DNA from: Heliocidaris erythrogramma | Lineage: Eukaryota; Echinodermata; Echinoidea; Camarodonta; Echinometridae | Direction: 5' to 3' | DNA: 64,000 nt | Assembly (NCBI GenBank): GCA_025617745.1 | Contig: CM046855.1 | Span: 14,663,880 to 14,727,879 of the forward strand | Shown: one piece after another, positions 45,930 to 57,210 of the stretch | How the letters are laid out: every line of letters starts with the position of its first letter | Numbering within the stretch: position 1 is the first letter of the stretch | Translations under genes and position numbers: made by a program | Notes under the pieces: model-generated | Told to the model about the DNA's origin: nothing | Seen by the model: only the letters and a program-made list of their open reading frames with translations | Database searches by the model: none

Positions 45930-48900
45930 CTGAAATAATCATCAAAAAGGAAAGAAATAAAGTCAGGTAACAGGACATTCACTCAATAAATTTACAAAAT
46001 GATGATATGCACTGAAACACTGATTAACAAACAAAGCTTCCATTACATTGTCACATCAACCGTTCAGTCATAATCTATCTCTTATTTCATACAACGACTT
46101 ATACAAAATTGGGATTCATCAAGATAGAGGGCAGCAATTATCAAAAGTAATGCTTGCGATGCGATTTGATTTTTATTCTTGGCATAAATAAAGTAAAACT
46201 ATTTTCCATCTCTGACTACAAATATATAGTTTGACTATTCTTGAAAATACAATTTTTATTCGGATAATGCTGCATCATCCCAGAGTTGGGCTGATATTTC
46301 TCTCTGAACTCAACGAACGATTTTCAAAGGTCAATGAACACCTTTTACCACGGTACCTCATTATATGTGCACGCACTGAAACTAATACCAAGTACGTACC
46401 GGATTCCTTTTTACCTTCCCGCTAAGAACTAATCGTCAGTCATCGAACTTCAGACCTCTCCTCGCCATATTTTTTGCTACCCGCGGTCCTTAGCCCAATT
46501 TCCCTCGCAACAAAAACATCCGTTTGTATTTCTTCTGACCCAAATTCAACGGTTTATTTATGATTCCTCCGGGCGATCCGCAAACCCTGATATATGTCGG
46601 CTGGTCTAAAATGAAGCAATGAACTTCAGGGGAATGTATTACAGCCGATTAAAAGTCATTACATTACATTGCCATGTTCGCAAATGAAATATCTGACTCG
46701 GATGACACAAAAATAAAGGAAGTTATCGGGGCGGATGTACAATGAGCCTGACATAAATAGGGTAACGAGCGTAAATTTGTGGGAACAAAATCTTTATCCA
46801 ATAAATAAATGTACGATATTTAAAAAATAAGAATAACTGGTATATCAAATTGGAATAACTAGAGGACTTTCTACGATATATGCATCACAATTTTTTTTTA
46901 TTGCAGATGTATGAAATCAAATTGGTACATCATTTTGGAATGAATTAGGGGCATTTTCTAGGCTTACCGAAATCGGAGTTGTCAATGACATCGGCGATTT
47001 CGTCAACGACATCAATGGTGAATCCCTGGTCGATAATAAATCCCTGATTAGACCTCGTCGTGCTTGGCAGGTTGCTCGCATCGAAATCAGTCTCTGATTC
47101 AGACGTGATGGAGGACCCTACAGCGTCAAAAATAGCATGAATGTTTAATTATTTAATATATCCATAAGAAAACTGAGAGTACTGGAGATAAAATAATAAT
47201 AGTGGTTTCTTATATAGCGCATAATACTTATAAAATGCATCTATGCGCTTAACATAGTAATAACGAATTTACAAAATATATAGAAAGATAAACCACATAA
47301 CGAGACTGAATTTAATTTACGTTGGTTAAAAAAAAATGAGATGACAGATTTATAGGACTAAATGAAGAGGCTCTTGGGATAGTTTTCACAAGGCCAGGGG
47401 CTGATGCAGATCATCTTCATTAATATTTTTGATGTGGCATTTTATAAAAACTGTAAAATACATGTTAAAAACAAACGTGCACAATATCACTTTTAGAGAA
47501 AACTCTTTGAAATTAATATGAGATGTGTATCGTGCAAAACATTGATACAACATGATGACGAAACATCAGTATATAGCATAGCAAGGGCAGGGGATAGGGG
47601 ACAATTGTCTCTGTCCCATTCATGGATATTTGGAAAAATTGGCGAACGTGACTAGGTAGCTTTAATACAATTATATACGGTGCGGATCGAGTTTGTCCAC
47701 GTACCCGAGCATATGTGTTTATTGCACTCCTGTCTTTCTGTGGTACGGCACTGCAACCCACATGGTCGAGTCCGTTCCCGTTTTCCTCCACCACACGATG
47801 TGGAACATGATGACCACGTACTCCACTCGCCGAAACCAGCAGCTGAAGACTCACCTACAAGATAAAAAGGCAACAGAAACGGCAAAATGGTTATGAGGAT
47901 GAAGAAAAGTGAAATGAATAGAACAAGCGAAAAAGCTGAGAAAACTATGCATCTTCTGGATGTCCAGATTCAGAATTTTCAGAAAGGGAGGAAATTATTT
48001 ACTGACATTAATATTTCCCAGGGACATGATTTCGGAGTTCCAGCTGACCCTCTCTAGACTCCATTTCGCCCATGTCATGTCTCAGAAAAACAATGTTTTG
48101 AAGAAATGCGTGATGAATTTTTAATAAATTTTGTTGTTGTTGTTTAGCCATACTTTTCATGATTTTTAAGATGAACGAATTTGGCGAAATGTCGACTTGA
48201 CCACTCCAATTTACGACTATCAAGGTAATATTATTTTCTTTGAGATTTTCGTTTTTCAAAGTTGACAATATTTGTCCCGATCAGGTCACAAGATGGATAT
48301 TTTGTGGCTGGGGTACCTAAGGGTTGGGAAATCATCGCTATGTCAAGAATGCACCCTCAACTGAACGCTACACCAATTTGATGCATCCATGCCTTCCAAA
48401 AGTATCATGTCCATCCTGAACGCCCCATCCCTCTGAAAAAGGTGAACATTCTATTTTGAGTGGGGAAATTTGGTACAAATCTTTGGAATGGTTAAGCATA
48501 GAAAAGTAGCACAAAAACGTGATAAGTTTGAGGATATATTCTATATATGCCTTACCTCTTTTCTACTTTATAATAATTATTGTGGGATTTTAATACTTTT
48601 TAAAGGGCTGCAATAATGTTGTGCATTTCGCTGATAGTATCAGATGCTAAATGTTGCATCTGGATGTTTCTTTTGGTTTGCATGCATCTTACTCGCCCGG
48701 GCTGACACGTACATAATAATATCAAACGTACGATGACCTCCAAAACATTCATATCCTTCATCCTATACATACTTTTCTTTTCTTATTCTTTTCATCTTAT
48801 ATAGTTTGATGAATGTTGATAATGATCGATCATCGCTTGCTTCAAGTTATGACTTTATTATTTTGATCTCTATTTGATTCTATTGTGCGATTCATCACGT

Positions 48901-51556
48901 CTTTCGAGACCCATTTAAATCCAAATGCAGCCTTTTACGTCACGGAAGTAGACTTTTCAAGCTTTTGATAGGTCCAGAGAAACGATCGTATATTGCTTTA
49001 CATCAGAAAAGGTAAAGAGAGGTATATTCCCTTTACATACACAGTAACTATAGTAGGATCGCAGAATGGGGGACAAAACAAAACGCCTGTAACGATTGCT
49101 TCCGGTTCATTAAACCACAAAGTTTGTCTACCTGATTTTTTTCTTTTGACAAAAAATAAAGTTCATAGGGCCAGACGACTCTCGACATAAGGACTGGCGT
49201 TCAAATTAGACGTACGGTACCTAGTTCTTTAGGAAACAGACAGGAAATGTTAGGTGACGGAGGAATGTAAAAATGACGCCTTAATTCAATGCAAAGCGAC
49301 AGCGAACAATCCGGCGAACAATAACGATGTTTACACACTAAACACAAAATTGATTTTTATGAAAATAACTTCTCGCGAAAATAAACCGACGACGTCGGAA
49401 GTTGGTGTTTCGACGCGGGCCATGGGGCCATGCAGGACAGAGGTTCTAATTTTGCATCATAGAAATTAAAGGCACTCTCATTACTGGTGTATGACCAAAG
49501 ATTTTTGTCACAAAATAATGAATACTTGGTCAGAACCAGGTGATTTACTCTGTTAAAATAAATGTATCCTGCATTAGTAAATTTGTCTGTGATGGTTTAT
49601 AAAATTAATGAAATATATTCACAGTATTTTAGATGGTCATCTTTGAAATGATCCTTCCAAATCCTTACTGTTTGAGCATGAATATAAGATACCTTACATG
49701 ATAACAGTTTATAATTGATATTCAATATTTTAAATATAGAGAAAAATCTTTTTGTAATGACAGTAAATAAATTAAAAGAAAACCATTATGAATCTGGATT
49801 TATTTTAGCCATATACATGTAGCCGAAGACATTGAGGACCTTTGTTTTCCAAGAACAAATCACAGATTGATAACATACCATTTTCCCCATCCAGATATCC
49901 AGTCTGTCTTATGAGATGAAAGAGTGTCATATCAAAGTAACTTGAGGTATTTCCATTGGTATTATCGGACTGGCGTGAGGGTTTCTGGTTCCCGTTTCCA
50001 CGGTTATTATTTCGATTTTGATGGTTTTTACGCCCCTTGCCCTTCCTCCTGCCCGAATCTCTGCCCCGATCGTCGGATGGGGGCGGAGGAGGTCGTGGCC
50101 TCTTCGGCCGATCGTCACCAGGCAACCGATTATCAATCTCGGCTGCAGCCTCCTCTTCGTCATCGTCATCAGTCACCACCTCGATGGTAATGTCCAGGTC
50201 GGGATTAGGGGTGATGAGATTAACAAATCCCAATTCTGGGTTAGAGAGGGTAGCTAGCTCAGCCAGTCTTTGTAGAGATCTCCACTCCTCTGTCCTCATG
50301 TTATTTGCATCTTTCTTACTCCTCATCTCCATCACTAACTCTAAATCTTCGTCTTCATCTTCGTCTTCATCCTCCTCTTCCTCGTCATCATCCATGGGAT
50401 AATCATCATAATCATATGTATAATACTCATTCATATCAATAGAAAGGTCTGATTGTGACGTCATATCTGTTCTATCATCCTCATTAAATCCTTTCGCGTA
50501 CGACTGTGTCACGGTGGCTTCGCGGTCTACTTCCTTTTCATCTATGGGTTTGGATAAAACTATATTTTTCATGGTGCTCGTCCTTTCGCTTTCGCTTTCT
50601 AATTTCTTAATGCTTTTCCCTGCAGTCCTGTCGTTGTGGTCTGATAAAAAGTTATCATTAAATGTTGAGGTCATTCTTGTACGCTCTGTGCTACCTAGCC
50701 TGGTTTTGGGGGGCTGGGCATCGCGGTTCTTTTCTCCAATGTTGAGATGAGTGTCCGTTGTGCTCTCTGGTACAGCTCTCCTTTGAAGATGAATCTTGAG
50801 AAATGGTAAAATGAGAATATTGAATAAGAGCAAAAGATATCATCAATGTACTAACTAATATTCGATATATCCATTCCAGAATTAGAGGCAATATATCTCG
50901 TCATCGCAGGGGCTACGAAACAACCCTAACTTTGGTTCATTTATCTTTTTATAACAGCATCTTTTTTCTACAGATAGCAATACAAATTTAGTACTGTAAA
51001 ACCTCATGTAGCAATCTGGAATGATATATAAAGCGACTGTATTTAGATGAATCCTTGTCTGTGCTGATTATTCTTGTGTTTTTCATTTTCAATCAACATT
51101 TTTGACTTATGAAACCTCGTCACCCAAATAATTATGTGTGACACCACTTTCATTAATTATCGTCAGAAATGGTTTTGAGCAAACAAATCTTACAAAATAT
51201 AGGCCAAACTATCTTTTCTATCTGGAAATATAATGAATGTAACAATGGCTTTACAAAGGGGTTAAAATAAACGTGAATGTTATTTCTAAAAGTTTAGTTT
51301 CTCTTTCTATCAAACTTATTTCAGTGTTATTTTAATGATCTTTTGACAATCATTTAAGTGCTTGAGACGGAATGTAATCATGTTCACTTTTCACTGAAAT
51401 GAATTTAAACTGAACTGAATTGAATAGAAGTTGTAAGTTTTCACATCATACCTGCAATGGAGCGACTAGTCCAGGTATTGCAATGACCCAACATGTCAGA
51501 GAGAATATAGCAAGTGGCAGCAGGTAGGGCCATGCTGACGTAATGTTCATCGCCAT
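45436..51556 (-). CDS. ISM1: Isthmin (ISM), secreted TSP1-AMOP protein, 5 exons, complete
   Basis: Joining 51556-51452, 50794-49879, 47854-47705, 47117-46968 and 45929-45436 gives 604 residues. Order: signal peptide (WPYLLPLAIFSLTCWVI); linker with an acidic run at about 170-185; DITIEVV, matching the conserved ITIEVV of vertebrate isthmins; a basic/Pro-rich stretch at about 264-307; a TSP1 domain (EWSTWSSCSTSCGGG, six Cys from 357 to 389); a linker ending DEIADVIDNSDFD; and a C-terminal AMOP domain (SCEEWMQCRSEK, LPSCPCNFPT, LITRGQGAGTPQLI, ILPWIICKGDW). Isthmins are secreted signals studied in embryonic patterning, vessel growth and metabolism. An in-frame TGA precedes the first ATG. Longer than human ISM1 (about 464) through the linker. 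An ISM1/ISM2 split is probably not meaningful here. Confidence 0.95.
46968..47117 (-). CDS. ISM1: Isthmin exon 4 (acidic linker)
   Basis: 150 bases, phase 1 at both ends, encoding GSSITSESETDFDASNLPST, and a hydrophobic-acidic end DVVDEIADVIDNSDF. It corresponds to the linker between TSP1 and AMOP in vertebrate isthmins. Donor ATTTCG then GTAAGC. Confidence 0.9.
47193..47262 (-). mobile_element. SINE 3'-tail fragment in isthmin intron 3
   Basis: On the minus strand it reads TATGCGCTATATAAGAAACC followed by ACTATTATTATTTT. This is the GCGCTATATAA plus ATTATT pattern of Deu-type SINE tails. The tRNA-like head is missing. Confidence 0.6.
47705..47854 (-). CDS. ISM1: Isthmin exon 3 (TSP1 domain)
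   Basis: 150 bases, phase 1 at both ends, carrying the whole thrombospondin type-1 repeat with WSTWSSCSTSCGGGKRERTR and CNKHICS. Acceptor TTTTTATCTTGTAG, donor CTCGG then GTACGT. Confidence 0.95.
49879..50794 (-). CDS. ISM1: Isthmin exon 2 (acidic and basic linker)
   Basis: 916 bases, phase 0 in and phase 1 out. The start after TTTACCATTTCTCAAG keeps the frame with exon 1; an alternative AG 14 bases later would break it. Contains the low-complexity Asp/Glu run, WRSLQRLAEL (compare WQRSLSLA in human ISM1), DITIEVV and an RKGKGRKNHQNRNNNRGN basic stretch. Confidence 0.9.
51452..51556 (-). CDS. ISM1: Isthmin exon 1 (signal peptide)
   Basis: 105 bases, 35 codons, starting MAMNITSAWPYLLPLAIFSL; a second in-frame ATG lies two codons in. 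The donor reads TTGCAG then GTATGA, phase 0. A longer frame on the same strand (51776-51441) is out of frame and unlikely to be real. Confidence 0.85.
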
Positions 51557-52741
51557 AATCAACAGCCTGACGTATCATCACAATTCGATCTGACCACAAC
51601 GTCGCCCGTCTCACAGTATCTACTACTCCTCCTTCTACAACCACTGCAGAATGTTCTGGACTCTCAGAAGTTATATCCGATGTATGGTAAAAGAATAAGA
51701 AGGAATAATCCAAGAGATGAGTAAGTTTGCTTGGTGATAATTCCTTACGGATGATGATTTGATAATACTCCGTCACAATGTTTTACTCTCAATAATAACT
51801 CGACTACGGACAATTTGAAGCCTTGTATCCTCCAATTATCCATGTCGTCGTGCATTGACGAGAAATTAACTACTCGTCACCATTTCGAGGATCCCTTGCT
51901 GATCTGCCTTTTACGTCTTCTGATCTTCATTTCAACAAGTCAAAGATGTCCAGGAGTGTTATTTTTTGTCACAGACGCAATCTCCGGGAGTATAGATGAA
52001 CTCTTTCAGACGCACCTGAAAAATGAAAAGAACATGAAAGTAATTCAACAAAATGATCCGAGCATACGAGAGAAAATTGACAGAACAGAAAAGTATCAAT
52101 AATGCGAGATAAAAGCTAATAAGACAAAGGATATCCATCTGGAACTTTCATTACAAATCGTTGACGTATCCATCCAATTAGAATTCAGTTAATTTTAACA
52201 ATGTATAGTATTTGAATATAATTATACACCTGGATCATTTTCCAGAAACCTCCGACGTCAAATTACTAAATGTTTTTGTTTTGTTTTGGAAAGGAATTCT
52301 CCAACTGAGATTGAATTTGATCAATTCTCCCGCCAAAATGACACTACTCCATCTTAGAAGTGAGATTCGATTGTCTGTCTGATGACCAACAAACACACAT
52401 TATTGCGACTATTATAATGCAACACAATCCATGCAAAAGAATAAAGCCGAGCATTCATTTTAGATGTCTATTCCTATTAACCGATCCCCATACCAATCTG
52501 GAAGATAGGTGAAAGTTGGATTGCTGGCGACTCGTCGACTATGCCATTCTCCGCGGCGGACGCGTTTGATGTCGGTTCAAGTGCTCGTTTTCCCGACACG
52601 CCTGATACTCGTTATGTGGTGTAAATAGCGCAGATTACAGACATGCTTTTGCGACGCTTGACCTAAATATTGGTGTTGAGTTATACAAGAGGAATATGCT
52701 TATTTGAAGGGTAGTATGATGAACCGTGATATGCATACACT
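51557..52741 (-). promoter_or_regulatory. 5' flank of isthmin
   Basis: A good acceptor (CTTTTCATTTTTCAG, exon side at 52015) on the minus strand, not followed by a long frame, suggests a 5' UTR exon spliced from an upstream non-coding exon. TCCCGCCAAAA at 52328-52338 matches the E2F consensus. Several short upstream ATGs lie between 52015 and 51556. The transcription start is unknown. Confidence 0.35.
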
Positions 52742-52939
52742 CATAGGCGTAGCCAGGGGTGCACAAGGGGGCCATGCCCCCCCCCCCTATTCAGCTCCTA
52801 AAAAAATTTCCGAGAGCGAAATAGCGGGGGAAGTGAGAGAAAAAAACTTTCAATCAAAATTTGCTAAAAAGGCAAAGTTTTTACGCTTCGCGCGGGAATG
52901 GGAAATAACTCCCCCCCCCCCTCCCTGCACCCACCCCTG
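52742..52939. mobile_element. hAT-like relic (CATAGGCGTAGCCAGGGG)
   Basis: The left end CATAGGCGTAGCCAGGGGTG has a partly inverted partner at the right (GCACCCACCCCTG). C runs sit near both ends. The termini resemble the 36.4-kb element. It is diverged and lacks a clear duplication. Confidence 0.5.
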
Positions 52940-53399
52940 TTACATACAGTGTAATATTGCGTCCAAATAATTTAAAAGCAGTACTAACTTTCCGCCTAAA
53001 ATAAGTGCTACGAGCCGTTATCTTTCTCTCAAATTTGCTATGAAACTCCCCCACCCTCCACCCACCCCCGCTTAGCGTGCTCATCACCAATTTCGCACGC
53101 TTCGCGTTCTGACAACCGAACACCCTAAAATGAAATCCTGCTACGCGGTTGGATCCTTCACGTGTGCATACACTACGTCCAACTTTATTATGTCCATTAC
53201 GACTCAAGACATTGACCAACCGTGACAGTATTTTCAAAGATTATCCCCGCAAGCGAAATGTTTGATTAACATGGTCTGCACTGACATCTTCATCATCGTT
53301 TCTCACAACTTTGCTGGAACCTAACGTGGAAAAACGTCCGAGAAGCTTTGTCGTAATGGAGGGGGTACCATCTGTCAACATAATGTGTAGTGAAGGTAA

Positions 53400-53700
53400 A
53401 TGACGTTGAAGAAACTTTGCCTTGAATCATACGCCACCAGGCAGCCGTGGGGAAAGTCAGGATTGCGTAAGCCCCATTCACTCGTACACAAAGTTTGTGC
53501 GTCGAACGCGTCCGTCGGACTGCTGGGATTATATTTCGGACTGCACGAAGCCGACCGAATCTCGCACGAGAGCTCGAGATCAGGCGGAGCGTGCATGTTG
53601 CGCGGCGACCAGTCTGTCCGAGGTTAATCCCCGCGGGGCAACGGTAACGATCACGGTGCCCTCTCGCGGCATAAAAACGTCCACAATCTGCGGTTGAGTG
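53400..53700. other. CpG-rich segment, possible promoter or element
   Basis: CpG dinucleotides are much denser here than around it (GTGCGTCGAACGCGTCCG, GTTGCGCGGCGACC). Overlapping frames of 70-90 codons on both strands follow from the GC content, and none is recognisable. It lies about 2 kb upstream of isthmin exon 1 and could be that gene's promoter or first non-coding exon; an unrelated repeat is equally possible. Confidence 0.3.
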
Positions 53701-54940
53701 TCCCTTTAAAGCATCATGCGGTATTTATTGACGGAAAATAAAATCATGCATTCTGCAAAAGCTGTAAAGTAATTTGTCTGAAGAGGGCGCAAAATCATCT
53801 TCCTCCCAGTTCGTTGTCTTCAGACTAAAATTTATCTACAAATATTTCCTTAGATTTTATTTACATGTACAATAGATAAACACCAAAGTCGTCTCTCAAA
53901 CTTGATAACTGCCAAGTGCACCACTTAGAAAGGCAGAAATGCAATGTGAAATAATGGAACGGAAGCGGCTTTGATTGATCCCACGGTCGCTTGCAAACTC
54001 AAGCTTGGTGTTACCATGGTTACGGCAAGGAAACTCAATCTTTATGAGCACTTGACGAAAAAATATGAGCGTTATCACAATGCCATTGACCGTCACGTCG
54101 AATCTCTTCTGTTATCAGAATAATAAATGGCAGCCGTCTGGAAACTATGTTATCATGTCCAACGTATAAATATTTATCCTATTTCATCGAGCAATAAATA
54201 GTGTTATCTTAGAGAAAGAAATTGACGTACTTAAATATAAGTTAAAGGGGAAAACGAGAAATGATTATTTTGTGAAAAAATAAAGAATATATATATGACC
54301 TCTTTTAATACTTATTACATGTCCTTATTTTACGATGAACAACTGACTGATATCACAACCTATGCACACAAAATGAAAGTTCAACGTTAGACCATAATAA
54401 CAACAGAACCTACGTCATGTACGTGCAATAGGCTTGAGATGTGATATTCAACCATTCCAAAAGGTTGTGCAAAGTAATGATTCCAGGGGCGCCGATGTTA
54501 GGGGGGGGTGATTGTTTTTTGTCTGACAACCAGTCAGATTTGACTATTTTTGCCATATTAAGTGGTATAAGTTATTCTATCCGATGGTATAAAAAATGTT
54601 ATACGCTAGGAGATCTATTATACTTGGATTTACAAGTTCAAGAGGTCTTTCTCTAATTCCTATCAGCTTAAGGGAAAGAAAAAGAAAAGGAAAAGAAAAA
54701 TGGGAAAGCAAAAGAAAGGAAGAGCTCCAGTCCCGCACCCGTACCGCAGTGCGGGGATACGTCCGTCCCGTTGATGTAGAACATCAACGTCGGTGAAGTC
54801 TTGATCTTTCCAGGGGACAAGACGCCTTTAATCCTACCTACATGGGGAAGACAAGCCCTTGCAGGGTGGAGCTTTAGATGAGAAAAGGCGTCGATGTTAG
54901 TCTAGTTCAGGATGTTTTTAATTATTTTGTTTGTTAAACG

Positions 54941-55119
54941 CGATAAGAACTACTTTTGAAAAATAAACTCAAGGGCAATTTCAAAGGCCTATTGTACTGC
55001 CCATAGAAATCAGGTTCGGATTATGTAATACACCATTGTAATGTTCGCACATTTCTAAAGGTGATAGACAGGGCTATTGAAATTGTCTTGAGTTTATTTT
55101 TCGAAAGTAGTTTTTATCG
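54941..55119. mobile_element. Palindromic MITE (CGATAAGAACTAC), full copy
   Basis: Arms of about 50 bp: CGATAAGAACTACTTTTGAA and then AATAAACTCAAGG at the left are mirrored by CTTGAGTTTATTTTTCGAAA and then GTAGTTTTTATCG at the right. A second, left-truncated copy lies at 63301-63474 with nearly identical internal sequence. Confidence 0.9.
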
Positions 55120-55170
55120 TGTTCGTAAAACCATGAAGCTATACAAACCCCGTGTGTGTGCACCCAGCGT

Positions 55171-55305
55171 AGAACGGTGCGAAGTCCACTGATTCACGCT
55201 CCCCGCAAAATTCACCTTCACCGAAAAATCTCTCCCCACAAATTCACCTTCCCCGAAGGAAGGTGAATTTTTGGGGAGAGTGAATCAGCGGCTTCGCACC
55301 GTTCT
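55171..55305. mobile_element. Palindromic MITE (AGAACGGTGCGAAG)
   Basis: The left arm AGAACGGTGCGAAGTCCACT and then GATTCACGCTCCCC mirrors the right arm GGGGAGAGTGAATCAGCGGC and then TTCGCACCGTTCT. A shorter inner repeat of AAATTCACCTTC/CCCCGAA units fills the middle. Total about 135 bp. Confidence 0.85.
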
Positions 55306-55646
55306 AGAACTAGACTATACGTCGATGTCGGCGGAGGCGGGCAGTTGCCCCTACATGTTTTGAATTATCTGGACCGCTTTATTCTATCTCATGTGTTACC
55401 CCTCCCCTATCCTGGACACGGAACAATGTCCCTGAAAGATCCAATATCACACCTTTAAGGGTGCAAAGTGTTATAAATACTATCCATGCTGTTGGAACAT
55501 TAATTTTCTAGAGTTCACGTTCGAACCTGTTTTCTTAGTGTATACACATGCAGCGTTGGATGGAACTGAGATACAATGTAGACTTTGCTCGTGTATTTTT
55601 TTACTGTTGCATCTAAGCCTTGTTCGTCTTTTGGTAAATAACAATA

Positions 55647-56302
55647 TTTAAAGGACAAGTAACCCCACGTGATATTCTAGATGCACCTATTGTCTGCTAC
55701 GTCTTTCCATGGAGGCTGCCATTTTGTGCATGACACGGATCATTAGGTACCATATGCATTGATAATAGCCTACCTTTACAACAGATACGTCGCTTTGTTC
55801 TGATTGTATTACGATTGTTATTGGCCATGGGCCTAGATAATTGACGACCCATGAGTTCTAATAGCCATCCTGTAAAGCAGATTCCTCGCTTTGTTTTGGT
55901 ATTGTTACGATTGTCTCCGTCCTTGACGTCAATTCTCCGTCCTTGACGTATATTTTTTATGAAGTATATTTTTTATGAACAAATTAAGACCTTTTAAAAA
56001 ATATATAAAACTAAACTTACATTTCAGAATATGTGACTTTATCTAATATATATTTGTCCTCTAAAAATCAATTACAAGTTAACGATGAAGGAAATTTTAC
56101 TTGGGATGAAAAATATGTTCGTGTACACATAAAGTAATGGCAGCCCCCTTATTATTGCTAGCAGACGATAACTTGGCTGGAAAATAGTGATTTATATCTA
56201 TATCCTGTGTTTTTACATGAAATTGCATGTATCAAATAAGAGGCATATACTACACCATTCAAAATAAGCTAATTCATACGCTGAGGTTACTTTCCCTTTA
56301 AA
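55647..56302. mobile_element. DNA element with TTTAAAGG termini
   Basis: The left end TTTAAAGGACAAGTAACCCC and the right end GAGGTTACTTTCCCTTTAAA are imperfect inverted repeats enclosing about 655 bp without coding capacity. Inside, two short direct duplications are visible at about 55.78-55.98 kb (ATTCTCCGTCCTTGACGT and TATTTTTTATGAA). Confidence 0.6.
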
Positions 56303-56548
56303 GATTCAATCGAGCCTGATAAACATTTATAGGCCTATATGGAGAAAATGTTACATGTTTCCTGTAGAAATTTTTTCTAACTTTAAACCGGATAACGATA
56401 AAAAATACATGTAACTGACTCTTTCAAAATGTGCAAAGGCGTAAAAAATTCCAACAATATTAAGGTGAACATTATTTTTACCTAGATAATATATAAGTTT
56501 AAAATAAGCGTCAGTGCTAATTATTGGCATGGAGAATACAGGGTATAT

Positions 56549-57210
56549 AAACCCTTCAAAAAATTTGGAAACTAAAGTATGATCGATTATATCTCTCTTG
56601 TCATGGCATAATCATCGCTATGTTTAGTTGCATTAGAAAGTGTGTTTATTCCTCTTTAAAATGATACCGCATTTGTTAAGAATTTGCAGTCATGGAATGT
56701 GCAGCACATCAAAAATAGGGGGCAAGGTCAGAAGTGAAAAGTTGCAAAACGCACTGCTCTTGTTCGGCTGTGCATTCATTCTTTCTTTGAAGAGTGTTTT
56801 CAGATGCTGTGTTTTCAGTTGTTCTCCCACGTGCAACATATACACACTGCACTGAAACAAACATGCAGGAAGTCGACCAAACATCCAAGCACTAAGACAA
56901 TCATAATTTTGTTACCACTGAAACAAAAATGTATGAGCATTAAAAGAAACATGCAATAAAAGTCATTTCACATGAATTCATCGCTGTAAAAAAAAAATTA
57001 AAAAGCGCACAAGAAACTTCAAGAAAATGCCCCATATTCTGATGTACGGCTCATTCCATGATTGCATAATCATAACACATATCGCATCATTTTAGAGAAG
57101 AATAAACACACTTTCTAAACAAATGATACTAAACAAAGCGATAATTATGCCATGACAAGAGAGATATAATATTGATCAAACTTGAGTTTCCCAACTTTTT
57201 CGAGGGGTTT
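56549..57210. mobile_element. Fold-back element with ~170-bp arms
   Basis: About 56549-56720 is mirrored by about 57040-57210. Shared blocks are TATATCTCTCTTGTCATGGC, AGAAAGTGTGTTTATTC, AAAATGAT and TCATGGAATG, in inverted order. The middle of about 320 bp is single-copy. No transposase. Confidence 0.85.

Noticed and set aside
47513..47854. 113-codon minus-strand frame over the TSP1 exon
   Set aside because: Different frame from the six-cysteine TSP1 repeat; a shadow of that exon.
49924..50402. Plus-strand frames of 80-120 codons within isthmin exon 2
   Set aside because: Antisense shadows of the coding exon, with Ser runs opposite the Asp/Glu tract.
51441..51776. 111-codon minus-strand frame overlapping isthmin exon 1
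   Set aside because: Out of frame with the signal-peptide exon, which fits the downstream exon phase; no recognisable domain.
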